Assembly (NCBI GenBank): GCA_947579665.1
Contig: OX388344.1
Location: 8,550,346 to 8,614,345, forward strand
Direction: 5' to 3'
Length of the DNA stretch: 64,000 nucleotides
Source of the DNA: Sympetrum striolatum
Taxonomy: Eukaryota; Arthropoda; Insecta; Odonata; Libellulidae
The notes beneath the pieces are model-generated. The model searched no databases. It was not told the DNA's origin and saw only the letters and a list, made by a program, of their open reading frames with translations. Positions 15,600-28,000 of this stretch are shown here, piece by piece. Both the position numbers and the translations under genes were made by a program. How positions within the stretch are numbered: the first letter of the stretch is position 1; the number at the start of each line of letters is the position of its first letter.

Positions 15600-15623
15600 C
15601 ACTGTCACACACACACATACACT

Positions 15624-15654
<31 letters not shown>

Positions 15655-15658
15655 AGAC
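15600..15658. repeat. (CA)n microsatellite
   Basis: An imperfect CA/TG tract with a few interruptions (ATACACT, AAACA). It lies inside the composite element between unit Q2 and the 3' section. Open frames on both strands here consist of runs of His/Thr or Cys/Val codons and are artefacts. Confidence 0.95.
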
Positions 15659-15749
15659 ATCATTCCTAAAATGGTCAAAACGTGTTCTAGGGACCCCAAA
15701 ACGTGTATTTCCGTTGAAATCTCGAAGTCGAATTTTTTAATGAAAACAA

Positions 15750-15782
15750 TACTTTCTCTATACTTCGTATATGGAGAAAGTA
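15750..15782. repeat. Terminal hairpin of the composite element
   Basis: TACTTTCTC-TATAC, a short TTC loop, then GTATA-TGGAGAAAGTA pair almost perfectly, with a two-base offset. The same TACTTTCTCC palindrome core recurs at 21,087-21,112. Confidence 0.75.
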
Positions 15783-15944
15783 AAAAAAAAACAAACACAC
15801 ATAAATATATGTATTCGCAAAAAGGATTTTAGGTGATCGAGGCAATGTTCGGGAGAAATGAGGATAACGTATCGATGGATAATTTACGATAATAAACGAT
15901 CATTTACGTGCTTTTGGATTTCACTCTAAAAACAAACGCTAAAC

Positions 15945-16310
15945 CGCTTAGAAAAATTGAATGTTTTTGAAGAATGTAGTTAGATCTCGTCATAAACTTT
16001 AAAATGGATACAAACATGACTAATGTTTCTAAATTTTCAGCAAAATATGGCCAAAAAACTGAAATTTCACTGATTTTTTTTCGAGTTTTTCACGTTTTTT
16101 GAGTAAACTGCTACGAAAAATTGAAAATATATAGTAATTTTGGATAGATTTCGTCAAAAACATTAAATTGAGTCCAATTTTGACCTATGTTTCTAAATGT
16201 TTAGCAAAAAATGGCCACAAAACATGAAATCTCATTATTTTTTCGAGTTTTCGACGTTTTTTGGGTTAACTGCTGAGAAAAATTGAATATTTGTGAAAAA
16301 TTTGGTTCTT
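15945..16310. repeat. Satellite A resumed beyond the insertion
   Basis: About two further monomers of satellite A, with the same AAAATATGGCC, TGAAATTTCA and GTAGTTAGATCTCGTC landmarks as the main array. The sequence from 15,800 to 15,945 fits neither satellite and no known element. Confidence 0.93.
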
Positions 16311-16344
16311 TGGGTCATTTGGTCTTCCTCACTTTTATCAATGA

Positions 16345-17135
16345 TGTCTGGAAAAAATTACAAATCACAAGAAAAATAGATTAAAAAACTGAATATTTCG
16401 CTTAATTTCTCAGTTTTCGCCGCTTTTATCGACCAATTCCGGAAAAAATGACGAATCGCAAGGAAATAAGAACGATAAAACAGTAAATTTCACAGAAATT
16501 CTCTGTCTTCGTCGCTTTTTTCGATCGTTTTTGGAAAAAATTACGATTCACAAGGAAATTAAAGCGAAAAACTGATTATTTCGCTAAATTCTCAGTTTTC
16601 GATGCTTTTATCGAACAGTTTTAGGAAAAATTACGAATCGCAAGCAAAATAGAGAAACAAAACTGGAAATATTTCTAAAATTCTCACCATTCGTCGCTCT
16701 CTTCGACCAATTCCGGAATAAATGACGAATCGCAAGGAAATAAGAACGATATAACAGTAAATTTCACTGAAATTTTCTGGTTTTGTTGCTTTTTTCGAAC
16801 ATCTATGGTAAAAAATGACAAATCACAAGATAAAAAGTGCAAAAAACTGTAAATTTCGCTAAAATTCTCAGTTTTCGATGCTTTTATCGATAATTTTTGG
16901 GAAAAATGACTAATCGCAAGCAAAATAGAGAAAAAAGGAAATTTTGCTAAAATTCTCACTTTTTGTAGGTTTCTTCATCCAATTCCGAAAAAAACGACGA
17001 ATCGCAAGGAAATAAGAAAGAGAAAACAGTAAATTTCCCAAAAACTCTCTGTCTTCGTTGCTTTTTTCGATCATTTCTGGAAAAAATTACGAATCACAAG
17101 AAAAATAGAGCGAAAAACTTATGTTTCGCTTAATA
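16345..17135. repeat. Satellite B: ~91-bp monomers in a ~273-bp higher-order unit
   Basis: A second, unrelated tandem array. The box CGAATCGCAAG and its variants begins at 16,452, 16,544, 16,634, 16,726, 16,819, 16,910, 16,998 and 17,090, spacings of 88-93 bp. Monomers fall into three types in fixed order: one with GGAAATAAGAACGAT (16,452; 16,726; 16,998), one with GCGAAAAACTG and a GATGCTTTTATCGA tract (16,544; 16,819; 17,090), and one with GCAAAATAGAG (16,634; 16,910). Same-type spacing is 271-276 bp, a three-monomer higher-order repeat. It abuts satellite A. Confidence 0.93.
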
Positions 17136-18363
17136 TTACTGCATGTAATAAGTGTTGGAATATTTAGGTCCAAATACAACTTGGTGACACTTTTTATGTT
17201 TTTACCATACCTAAAAAAAGCTAAAGCATTATAACCCTTTAAATCCAAGAAACTTAAGTATATTCACTCCCATCTTAAAAAGGATTTGGCTAAGAGAATG
17301 AAGAAAAGAAAATAGAATTCAGATAATCATTTTAATAATTAACTCTCATAGCAATTTCTATTTACTACCCCTAGAAAGCAGAATCAAAATTAGGTAATTA
17401 AGATCATTAATTCTATTTCTCAAACCAAATCCATTCAATCAGTAATTAAATGCAGAAAAATCCATTTGAAGTAAATACTTAAACAATGATTGTTGATCAT
17501 ATGCACATGAACTACAAGAAGATAGAAGACTCATGAATCGGCAATCATTATGCATTATTACATAAAACCTCATGAACTCGTTTGAGTTGACTCCAGCAGC
17601 AGGATATTCTATGCACAAAGAAAATAAAACAGAATAAGCGGGGTTTGCCTCATACCAACATATATAATTGTACATTCCCTATCAAGGTGTGCAAAATAGA
17701 AATCCAATTCTTGAATCATCATTGTCTGTACAGTCATTGGTTTGTATGCTGATTAGATTCTCATCATTATAACAGTATATTTCAAATATGGATAATACAA
17801 TTTAGAATATCCATCATTTCTAAGTTACTATAATTCCATCGCACATAATCTCTCTAAGGGATAGTGAGGTGGCATTAAAAGAAGGTGAAACATGGTCAGC
17901 ACAATGACCTTCATACTGCTGTATTGGTTTTTCTAGACTGGACAAGCTACCTCTTAATTAATGTGGTTAATTCATCATTCGCATATATCCCCTGAGGGAG
18001 TGGAAGAGGGAGCCTTTTGGTTTCATCTCCCACAGGTTAAATAAAATCCAAGTCAAGTCAAGACATACACAATGCAAAGTGAGCATCAATTAATTTGGAT
18101 CACCATCAGGAATCAAAATATTCTCCTAATATGAATTAGCTACCCTCTAGAATATTAAGGAACCATTTTGTCCCTATGGTAGTTTCATTTAATATTTTCA
18201 AGAATATTTTTCAAACTTCAGAATATATATTGAAATGTTTATTTATAAATTATTCATTAGCAAAGATTTCTTAATTTCATCTAAGTAAATTTATTATAAA
18301 CAGTAAAAGTTTAAAAATACAAACTGCGATTCCCTATATCATTAGGTAAAATACTTTCAAATA
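17136..18363. other. Non-coding stretch, no recognisable feature
   Basis: AT-rich single-copy-looking sequence between satellite B and the Tigger-like MITE. I see no exon, tandem repeat or element end in it. Confidence 0.6.
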
Positions 18364-19380
18364 CAGTAAAGTCTGTTATAATGAGTATGGCATATAATGA
18401 GAGTTGCATTATAGCGAGTGATTTTTTGGCCGTAGTCCATCTCACAACAAAAAGGATTGGGAGTTACGTCCATTATAATAAGTGGTTATTGCTGAAGTAA
18501 ATGTATAACGGGTATTTTATTTATTTATTTCCATATACCCCACAAACATCCATTTCAGGACTTATACAGTGGTAGGTATTAACAACAACAATCACACAAC
18601 ACCATTCCCTAATCAGAAAAATCCAATTAGCTGGGATTCGAACCCGGGACCGTAGGGTTAGGGCGATAATGTGCAAGCACGCTAACCACTCGGCCGGTCA
18701 TGTTTCCATGTTTGTATTGCTGTAGGCATATCTCGGAATTCTCAATTGACGTGAGAGAGCCAATAAGTAAACAGTAATCTGAGGAGCGTTATCTCTTTAA
18801 ACAGTAGAAAAAATTAAACACAAAACTATCGTTACCTAATTCATGAATTTGTTGTCCACAGCTTGCCTCACCCTTTCTCAGCAAAAATGCTTTATGATTA
18901 GAAACTTCTCATGAGTTTCACTCTCCCTTGTTTCTGTACATCCTATCCCCTTGTCTGTTGTTTATTTTCGTCAAGGATCCCTTTCTGAGGGTAACCTCTC
19001 CCTCCCTTGCAACACAGTCATTGCTTTTGAAGCACATGAATGAAAAATATCTCGAGAAAGCAATTTGATATGAATTAGGATTACCTAATGATATACCATT
19101 ACTTTTCAAAGATTATTGAGCAATAATATTTCATATTTAATATTAGATAACACTCAAAGGTACCAGTTTATGAATTAATGAAATAATATTTTTGACGTAA
19201 ATGTAATTTTTTATTGACCATAGCATTTTTGTAAGGATTTAAAACCATACAATTCCAATCTGCCACACTCGCTGCCCTTGGATTCAACAGGACAGTATTA
19301 CAGATCGGCTATGATGAGTAAGCTTTATAAAAGGTACTTTTCCAATTTTTGTCAGCTCTTATTATAACAGATTTATACTG
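18364..19380. mobile_element. Tigger/pogo-like MITE flanked by TA
   Basis: The left end, CAGTAAAGTCTGTTATAATG, and the complement of the right end, CAGTATAAATCTGTTATAAT, form terminal inverted repeats. TA lies immediately outside on both sides (18,362-18,363 and 19,381-19,382). CAGT ends, TA duplication and the 'GTTATAAT' motif are typical of pogo/Tigger elements. The ~1.02 kb body codes for nothing recognisable and contains a later SINE insertion. Confidence 0.8.
18513..18706 (-). mobile_element. tRNA-derived SINE nested in the MITE
   Basis: On the minus strand the sequence begins with a box A (GGCCGAGTGGTTAGCGTG) near 18,695, followed by a box B (GGTTCGAATCC, 18,634-18,644), then a tRNA-unrelated body, and ends in an (AAAT)n tail at 18,513-18,530. 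The head resembles a tRNA-Ser/Leu-type promoter. A second family member lies near 25.3 kb and shares the stretch just after box B. Confidence 0.85.
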
Positions 19381-20146
19381 TATACTAAAATATTTAGTAT
19401 ATTCATGATTAATACTTATGAAATTATCTAGAGGATAGCCAAAATTTAAAAAAGTACGCTTTCAAAAAAGGATAATGTGTATTCAAAGGCTAAAATTTCT
19501 GCGAGTTAAGAGACATCTTTCATTTCTTTCATCGATAATTATTAAAATTGGGGAATAATACTATCCTTCTTCTTAACATTTTAAAAATTACTTCCAAATG
19601 AGACTTACAGTCAGTCATTATATTTTTGTCCATAATTGGTTAGTTTATGTCTTATTCTGGGAAGTTTGAAGATGGACAATCCCAATCTTACCTTAATTTA
19701 CTAAGTAATGCATAATGGGTTACGTCAAATAAATGGAAAATTTTATAATAATTTTTTGTGATGCTAGGATGTAAAATATGCTTGACAATATTTATAATAT
19801 CATTGGATTGTACAAATAGCTGTAAATATAGAAGTGGCAAAAATATGTATACACACTTTATGAAAAGAATAACTTGAACAAAAAACATTTTTACTAACTT
19901 AATTGAGACATCTTGAGATCAAAGTAAGTTTGGCTTTGGCTTCTATAACCTCGAGAAGTGCTTAAAATGTAGGCTATTTTTTATGAGAAATTCATTACAA
20001 TGTCAAAAGGATGCTTGAGTTATGGCCATGAGAAAGTTGTTCACATATTTTTAAATTCTTTTATGTTTGATCAAATAATGATAACACTATGTGGTGTAAT
20101 AAGAATTTTGTCAGAAGATGTAAAAAACTTGAATGCTTGAATGCAA

Positions 20147-20277
20147 CTTATTTCTATAAAGAGAATGCATTTTTTAAATAAATAGTTATTTATTTATATG
20201 AAATTAATAGTTAAATATCCCTTACTCAGATGTTTTGGGCAATCCATTTAAAAATGCATTCTATTTATAGAAATAAG
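20147..20277. repeat. Imperfect inverted repeat, ~33-bp arms
   Basis: 20,147-20,179 and 20,246-20,277 are reverse complements with about two differences, separated by ~66 bp. They could be the ends of a small MITE or a hairpin transcript. No target duplication is obvious. Confidence 0.6.
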
Positions 20278-21086
20278 CATAAGTAACAGAAATCTTTTAG
20301 AAGATGCTTAAGATTATGAAATATATCTACTTTTTGGTCAAATTTACTAGCTTACTTTAAGTATATTCTAAAAATTAAAAGGAGTCAGTTATTTTCAAAG
20401 ATTGTTCTAGAGTGACCTATGAAAATATAAAGGGATCATGGATCTAACTCGGCAGTAATCTTATTTGTAAGTTACCATGGTTTTTGCCTACAAAGGTAGG
20501 ATGTGGCACTGCCTCTAGGTAATTACAAAAATAGGAGAGACTGGGAAGGGATATTAAGGAAGGAATCTCCCTTCCCCACCTTATCAATAGTTGTAAGAAT
20601 TACCAGATTGCATACTCTGAGGATTGGCATTTAAAATCAGATGAGAAAGTGTGTATTCAGTATTACAAAGTAATTAATTTTCGGAACTAAAATGCAATTT
20701 TCTTTTTTAGTAGCCACATTTTCAAGAAAAAGCGCAATAGTGTTGATCCTGTGGGAAGCGTTTCTCCTCGACCTCTTCTCGGCTACTTTTTTTAGCGGCT
20801 TTTTCACACCAAAATTATTTCCCATCCTTAAGGAAATAGCACGAAATTTTTTTAGATAAAATTTCCTACAATAAGATACACTCCGAAAGCTTTGAATTGA
20901 ACACAATTTAATACACAATAGTATTTTTTCGTTTTTGTGTCCTTAATTTTTCCAAAACATCTGGGTCCATAGTGCAAGATTTCTAGATGTTAAACCACAA
21001 TTGTAGTATAAATCAAACAAAATTGTTACAGTAAAAGAAAAAGAACACAGAGAGCTTTAAAATGAATCCAATTTAGAATTAATTTT

Positions 21087-21112
21087 TACTTTCTCCCTAT
21101 ACGTAGTATATA
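21087..21112. repeat. ACTTTCTCC-type palindrome, fragment of the 14.5-kb element family
   Basis: TACTTTCTCCCTATACGTAG matches the terminal hairpin of the composite element at 15.75 kb, but the rest of that element is not recognisable here. It is probably a relic end. Confidence 0.4.
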
Positions 21113-21919
21113 TAGCAGATAAAATTTGCTACATTTCTTGATATGTAGCAATATTTTAAGGATGAATCACGAAATATGTTTGTAATAAGACAGAAGACAA
21201 TGAGAGCTTTATAATGAACTTTGATGGACCTTCTTCCAGTTTTAGTTCTTAAATAAATAACTTTTCGTGCCAATAATACAAGATTTCTTTCCTGGAGGAA
21301 GGTGTAGTTTCATGGAATTCCATCAGAATAAATGCAACTGAACCTGACACTCTTTTATGGACCAGAATAAAATAAGTGTTCCTTTTCACAGTGGAAAAAT
21401 GTTCACTACTATCTTCCATTTATTTCATCGACATTTTTTGGCATTCAGCCTCATTTTAGGGGGAAATACAAACATCTTTCAGGATGACAAAGAATACAGT
21501 TAGAGCTTTAAAACTAATTGAATTTCGATGGGTTGGCATAAATTGTGCTTCATAATTGGATGAGTGATGATAAATAGGTGCCGTTTACTGGGTTAACAAG
21601 AGATTCTAATTTAAACGCTCTCTACCAGAAGCATGTGCTCAGATTCAAAAGTCAACAGTCTTTAAATGATAGCAAAAAATTTTAATACATCAGTAAGTTC
21701 ATGAAAGGAATATGCTAATTACATCAGTTTAGTATGAAAAGTAAGTAGATAGGCAATCATAAGTAATTGAATTTGAAAGACAATAACATTCATATTCATC
21801 AGGAATATGTCTCTTTCTCTGATTAATAATTATAGCACTAAATATACTTTAACCATAAAATTGAAAATGTATAACTTATACATGGTAAAATATAATTACG
21901 ATAGAAAAATGGGTGAATA

Positions 21920-22055
21920 TTAATTAGGGTGACAGCGAATAAGAGCGTTTCCAGCAAAACCAGAAGGACAGCTGCAATACACTCTGTGATACTTGACGTC
22001 ACATTTGGCATTGGCTCCACATGCTGACTCATAGCAGGGATTTGTGCAGTGAAAT
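21920..22055 (-). CDS. EGF/DPY gene exon 5: EGF5 and stop
   Basis: The acceptor is TTATTTATAG|A. It encodes FHCTNPCYESACGANAKC through CSCPSGFAGNALIRCHPN, then TAA at 21,920-21,922. The frame continues exactly from exon 4. The stop falls three residues after the last EGF cysteine, a natural place for a secreted EGF protein to end. I see no good donor before it. Confidence 0.83.
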
Positions 22056-25000
22056 CTATAAATAAGAAATTCCAGAAATTGAACATAATACATAGAGCGT
22101 GTAAATAAGAAAACTAAGATATTTTATAATACATAATCCTCATGATTACTACAAATATAGCATGCACAGACCAAACATCATGCAAATCCATAAAATATGA
22201 AACTTCTGATTCTCAGATCAGCCATTTTCAATCAGATATAAGCCTTGTTTCTCTATTATTTGGAAAATGATTACATATTTTCTTAGTCTTCTCATTGTGT
22301 TGAACTTAAAACTGCAGTTGTCATTTATCCTCTTCCTGCCCACATCCATTTGAGTTATTTCACTTTATCAAGGATAAAGTTTGAGATTTTTTCTTGAGAT
22401 TCCAAGCATACACTGTTCCATATTCCTTTGTCTTAACTGGAACATTGCTCCATTTAACACCCAAGTTCTACACAGAAATTTTAAACAATTTTGTCTATTT
22501 AGCATAGGTAGGACAAAATAACATCCTTTGTTGGAATTTTTGCACAATTTCATCTGAATATCCTTTGATTTGAAAGAGCAAATGTACGAAAAGGAAACCA
22601 TTTCATCAAGACCAGCAAATCAGAAAAAACTTAATTTTGAGAAGTGTTTCATCAATTCAGCATAAAGATTACAAATTCAGAATGATCTAAAAAGAAAAAA
22701 TATGATTCTGACGAAGATTATAAAAAAGAAATTACATCATTTTATGTAATTTTTCATCGAATTTCATCTACCAATTGATTCATTTTACATGAGTGGTGTC
22801 TAAGTGCTTCAGTTCCTTTCATTGTTTTATCAATTTTCTTTCACTGCACTGTACCTCTCATAGCATGCTTCATTTTTCTTCCACCTCTTCCTTCACTTCC
22901 ATTATTACTGCTTCAATTATTTCTTCTCAAATTTATTTATTTATTTCTCAGATTAATTTTCATTACAGTTTTACTATACTATGGTCTTAAACAAATATTT
23001 AAAAGACTTTTTAGAGCTTCACAATTTGCTACTCTGTAGAGTTTACCAATAGCATTGCTCATTGCATTTGCTCCCCCCAGGTCCACTTCTTTCTTCTTGA
23101 AGTACATATATTTTTGTAACCTAGATATTGATAAACTGAGCAGACCTTGGCTAGGTGATGTCCTAGTTCATCTCTCTGTCAATGTCCAGTGATAGTGTTG
23201 GTTAGTGTATTTTAATGATTAGATAAGTCAGCTTCTCATTGACCCATAAAATACATAACCATAACATAGCGTAGTATCATCATCATCATCAGCCATTTTT
23301 TAATCCAATGTCAGATGTAGGGATCCTCAGGCTTTTTCCAATTCTCTTCATCCTTGGCTCCTATATGCAATGTCACCCCTAATTACTTGATGGTGTCCTT
23401 TTTCCATGGGTACTCCCTCATCTCTTGGTGTCCAGTTTGTCCTAGCAGTTGCCACTCCTCTCATTCCAATTATCTTATTTTATTATGACTGTCACTCATT
23501 AGAAATCTAAAATCTCCAATATCCAACTATGTTGGCATTCCTCACCTCCTTCTCTGGAAACAATTCCTATTGAAACGTACATTGGGTGTCCTTAACAGAA
23601 TGATAGTCCAAGTCTTCCTGTTTTCTCCAAATATGGGTGAAGGAGGTGAGGAATGCCAACAAAGATAGCTATTGGATATTTTAGACATCTAATTCATTAA
23701 CAGCCATGTTCCAGATTTCTGTTCTTGTTGAAAATCCTGATGAATTAATGTTCCTGATGTTCTTTCACTTTTGTCTATATCCTCAAGTATGGGAGGTCTC
23801 CTATATTGTACCACTTTTTACATTTTATTTTATTTAGCTCAAATTTTTGGCTACGTAGAGATTGAAACTATTTAATTTGCTCAGTGAGAAGTAATGCATT
23901 GAATGTGACTCTAAAATGTTCAAAACTACAATATTAAAATCAAAATATTTCTGAATTTATAAATATCTACAAGAAGTTAAAATTAGGAAACTGGTTTCAA
24001 AATTTGTACCAGTGGTTTCCAAAATTGGACTACACATTTACTTCAAACAAAGAAAACAGGAGAAATTCTTGATGAATTTCATCAAGAAAGTTTCTCCTGT
24101 TTTCTTTGTTTGAAGTTATAGATTACCACAAAGTTACTCGCCAGTCAGTTGACTTTATTTAACATTTACTCTTATCAATTGAAGTGAAATAAATCCATTA
24201 CAGTTCAAATCAATGTAATTGATATATATTTTACTGTACTTGTAGACCTTTTGTTTATTGAATCCTTTGGCCAGAGCCATGGGTACGAATGCTGTCTGTA
24301 GGCCGATTTAGGATGCAAAGCATAGAACCATCTTTTGCCTGCAAGGCCTTCTTCGACATTGAAGGAATGAGCTATTTCGTTCCTTTTTGCAATGTCAAAT
24401 CCAAGATTTCTAACATCAGAGAAGATGAAACCAAACATCATTTCTTCATAATTAGGATGTATTGCTTGTAGTTCACTTAAATTTTTTCCAAAAACCCTTT
24501 ACTGCAACCAAAAATTTTTATTTTTGCCCATTTTCACTTTTGTTCTTACTTTCAGCATGCCTTTATATAGTTGTCTTTGGTACGTCAAAGGATACGGGCA
24601 TTTAAACCATAATCTCCATTTTTATTTACTACCACAGCTAAATTTGGTTCATCTACGCTTCACTTTCCATGTTTTTCTTTGGGACTCATACGGTAATACA
24701 AATTGGCTATTTAATTTATTATTCACGGTAAATAACACATTAAAAATGCATCACATCAACTTAGTAATGTAATGTATTACATTTCAATTTAAATTGGCAT
24801 TGTTATGCTGTACGTGAGAAATGAATAAATGAATAAATATAAATAAATAAATAAGAATATCATTATTTAAAAGCACTAACGGCTTCTTAAATTGTACAGG
24901 TACAATACAGGGAACTGCAAAAGGCACAATATATGCAACTCTGCCATTTATTCTTCATTACTTCCTTCCAAACTTACCTTTTGAGTTACAGAATCATACC

Positions 25001-28000
25001 TTCATTAAAACTTAAGCATGTTTATGTAGGCTCACCTGATAAATAACACAGTTTGTTTTCACATACGTTATTCCCTTAGACATGTGCAGAAAAAAATCTT
25101 TTAAAATAGCAAAAAAGTAACTCTCTCACAAACAGACAGTTTTTGAATTCTCAATGATGACGTCTGGTATTTCGGCGTCTAGTATTGTATAATTGCAGTT
25201 AGGGAATAATAAATCTCGATAGAAACAAAACCCTTCCATTTTACGGAGTTGGTGGTGCTTCACCGAGGCAACAGCAAGAATGAATAGACACAACCATTCC
25301 CTGAATCAAAAAAATCCAATCAGCCGGGATATGAACCTGGAACCTTGGGGTTGGAGTGATAGCGTAGATAGAATGCTATCCACTCAGCCACCAAGCCGGT
25401 TATTTACTATTAAAAAGTTATAAATTTATTATAATCAAGAAATAAATGGGAATAAATATAAAAACAACAGTTACTGATAACAAAGGGATAGTTGTGAGCA
25501 TTACACAGTTGAGCAGCACCATTAACGTGTGTAAGTTGAACTGGGCTCAAGTTGATAACTGACTGTATTTCAATTTCCTATCCTGTAATACCTAGAATAG
25601 AGTGTTACTATCTTGTTTGCAATTCAACTATACCTTTGAAAATGCTTTCACCTTTACAATTAATCTCTCATTTGTGACTATTCATTGAACCACATTAACT
25701 CTATCCTTTTATCTCTATAAAACCATGTTTTCAGTTATTTATATTCTCATAATCCACTCAATATTTCTCTCCTTCCTGAAAATGTCTTCGATATCTCCAT
25801 ATATAATTCCATTTCACTCTTTTCACACACAATCTTCATTAATCTCTTCTAGGTTTTGTTTCTCCATAGAGATTAATTTTTAACACTTTTACAACTGCCA
25901 TGATAGTTCCCAGTTCCAGTTAGCTTACCCATTCTGCTGTTTTCAGTCTCCAATGCATCATTTACCCATGTATACAACTCATCTCTTCTTTTAACAAATT
26001 ACTTCATGCTAACTTTTCTTTTTGTCATTGGTCAAGCCTTCATCCTAAACTTTTGGTAAAGGTTTTTCTTCTAAAATTAGCAACATTAAAAAATAATGAT
26101 ATAGAAAAACCTTCTCTATCTTTTTTGACTTACAAAATTATGCTATTGATTGAATATTAGCTTTTGTGTGTTACTCCTATTTTCTGCTCCTCTAATAAGT
26201 AATGATAGATTCAAAAACAACTTAGCCATTGACTACTAAACAATGCAATGGTTAAGTGGTAGTCTTTTCTAGCATTAACTGATTAATAAATTGAAAATAA
26301 AAAAGAACTTAAGATAAATGAAAGGAAAGATATGTGTAGCCTTTATACCTTTCTGAGCAATGAAATAATGGAAAAATAGACCTTCATAGTGATTACTAAT
26401 TTAATGGCTGAAAGAATAGCAAAATATTTCTCATGATCATGTCAAAATCTTCAGCAATAACTTTAGCTATACTTTTTAATAATATATCACATACAGTGAA
26501 ATGATTTCTACTTTTCTTCCTCTTCCTATTACACCAAATACATGGAAAATATCTAGCTTAAAATGCTCTTCTGACCAATATGACAGATTTTTACCATCCC
26601 CACTTCAGCCAACTCTGTCAACTTAGAACTGTTGTCTATCCAACTGATTTGATAGACCTGAAGTTTTTGATATCATATGGCTCTCCCTCCTCTTCTTTCT
26701 TAGAATTTCATGTTACTTTATCTTAAATAAATCTATCGGAAATAACTGAAGATGACTCCATTGCCACAAGCAATAAGTTTTGGTGGAACTAACCTACAAT
26801 TGTGCGGGTCTCCTTCAAATTCTAATCAAATAAGGAATAATGATAATAGAATGTGAAAAAATCTTACCTTTGACATATCATGTTAGCAGAGCAGTCATTA
26901 TCATCTTCACACTCTCCTCTCCGGCATTCATTTAATGGGTTTCCAAAGTAACCACGAGGACAAGTGCATAACGCCTGCAGGTACCCTTGTCTGTCTCTTG
27001 TAGCACTACACTCTGCATTATGCCCACATTTGCTATCCCTGCACACATCTCCTGCAATTGACCAAGTTTGATATGTTTAACGAAAGAGGCAAACTACATT
27101 CTACAGCACTTTAAATCTATTTACTGTCTATGAAAATGTGTACCTCATAATTTGATAGCCATATTTTCTGTCTTAAAAAGTCACAAGTACCATGAACTAG
27201 CCTTTTTTCCAAGCTATTATAACACTTAAGGGTTGCATATGGACAACAATAAACTAACTTTTCTGATTATAGGCATCCTTGTATTTTTCAATTTCTGATC
27301 ATTGATCATCGTCTGCATTTCAATGAATGAAAAGAAAGCTAAGATTCAAACTGAGCCCAAAACTGAGTACAAGCGTTGACCTTATTGATTTTGGTCTTGC
27401 TGGGGCAGTAGGTCAACAATATCAGGTGGACATCACTGTCCGTAGTGCAACTATGATCTTCTAACTTATTTTCATGACTTGGGAGCAGGAACAAGAAATA
27501 TTACTTTTTTAGATGATGTGGGGAGGAAAACCAATGAAGGATTTCTGCAACTTATCTTTTTGAAAATCTCATTATCTCTCTAATGTTCCGTAAAAAATCC
27601 ACCTCTCTCAGATCTGTGTTTCCTCACAACGATTTCTTTTCTTTCTTGAGTACTGTATTGGTAAATTTTAATTTTTATGTTGCTGACCAATCAACTCCAG
27701 TTCTACCCCTAACAAAATCATTTACACTCCATTTTGATTAAATTTAAAGATATTGCAGTTCTTCTCATCTTGCAAAGTACAACATATATATTTTATCTAC
27801 TAATAAGCTTCTTAGAATAATCTACTATTCTAAATAAATTCAATAAGATTGTGAAGATGGTTGAAATATCTCATCATTTTATTAATATTAAAATTATTAT
27901 TATTTATTAATAAAATATAGTGATAAATAAACTTGATAATTAATTTTCATTTTACGTAATATAAATTGTAACAATGAACCAAGCCTACAAACAAAATTAC

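Larger units (their letters stand above)
14501..15800. mobile_element. Composite non-autonomous element interrupting satellite A
   Basis: Non-satellite DNA interrupts a satellite monomer. Two copies of a ~230-bp unit P (14,505-14,730 and 14,735-14,960) are followed by two copies of a ~317-bp unit Q (14,961-15,277 and 15,278-15,594), a (CA)n tract and a 3' section. The left side has ACTTTCTCCATAT and the right side ATATGGAGAAAGT, which are terminal inverted repeats. The right terminus is itself a hairpin (15,750-15,782). GAGCGCCCAC recurs at the unit junctions. There is no coding capacity. A third copy of P plus part of Q lies at 38.9 kb. The superfamily is not recognised. Confidence 0.75.
19383..21919. 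other. 3' flank of the EGF/DPY gene
   Basis: No exon-like sequence apart from the two repeat features listed inside it. On the minus strand an ATTAAA at 21,681-21,686 and an AATAAA at 21,419-21,424 lie about 235 and 500 bp beyond the gene's stop codon. Either could be the poly(A) signal. Confidence 0.4.
22056..26867 (-). other. EGF/DPY gene intron 4
   Basis: A 4.8-kb intron holding a possible LINE 3' fragment and inverted repeat (23.3-23.7 kb), a 77-bp near-perfect palindrome (24.04 kb), a pogo-type transposase relic (24.2-24.5 kb) and a SINE (25.3 kb). Elsewhere I see nothing. Confidence 0.75.

Noticed and set aside
15547..15832. 83- and 90-codon open frames on both strands
   Set aside because: They are created by the (CA)n microsatellite and low-complexity flanks.
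20637..20918. 93-codon minus-strand frame
   Set aside because: No recognisable domain, no splice context, AT-rich codon use like the non-coding flanks.
21838..22086. 82-codon minus-strand frame covering exon 5
   Set aside because: It is in a different frame from the EGF module; the exon-5 frame agrees with exon 4 in phase and cysteine pattern.
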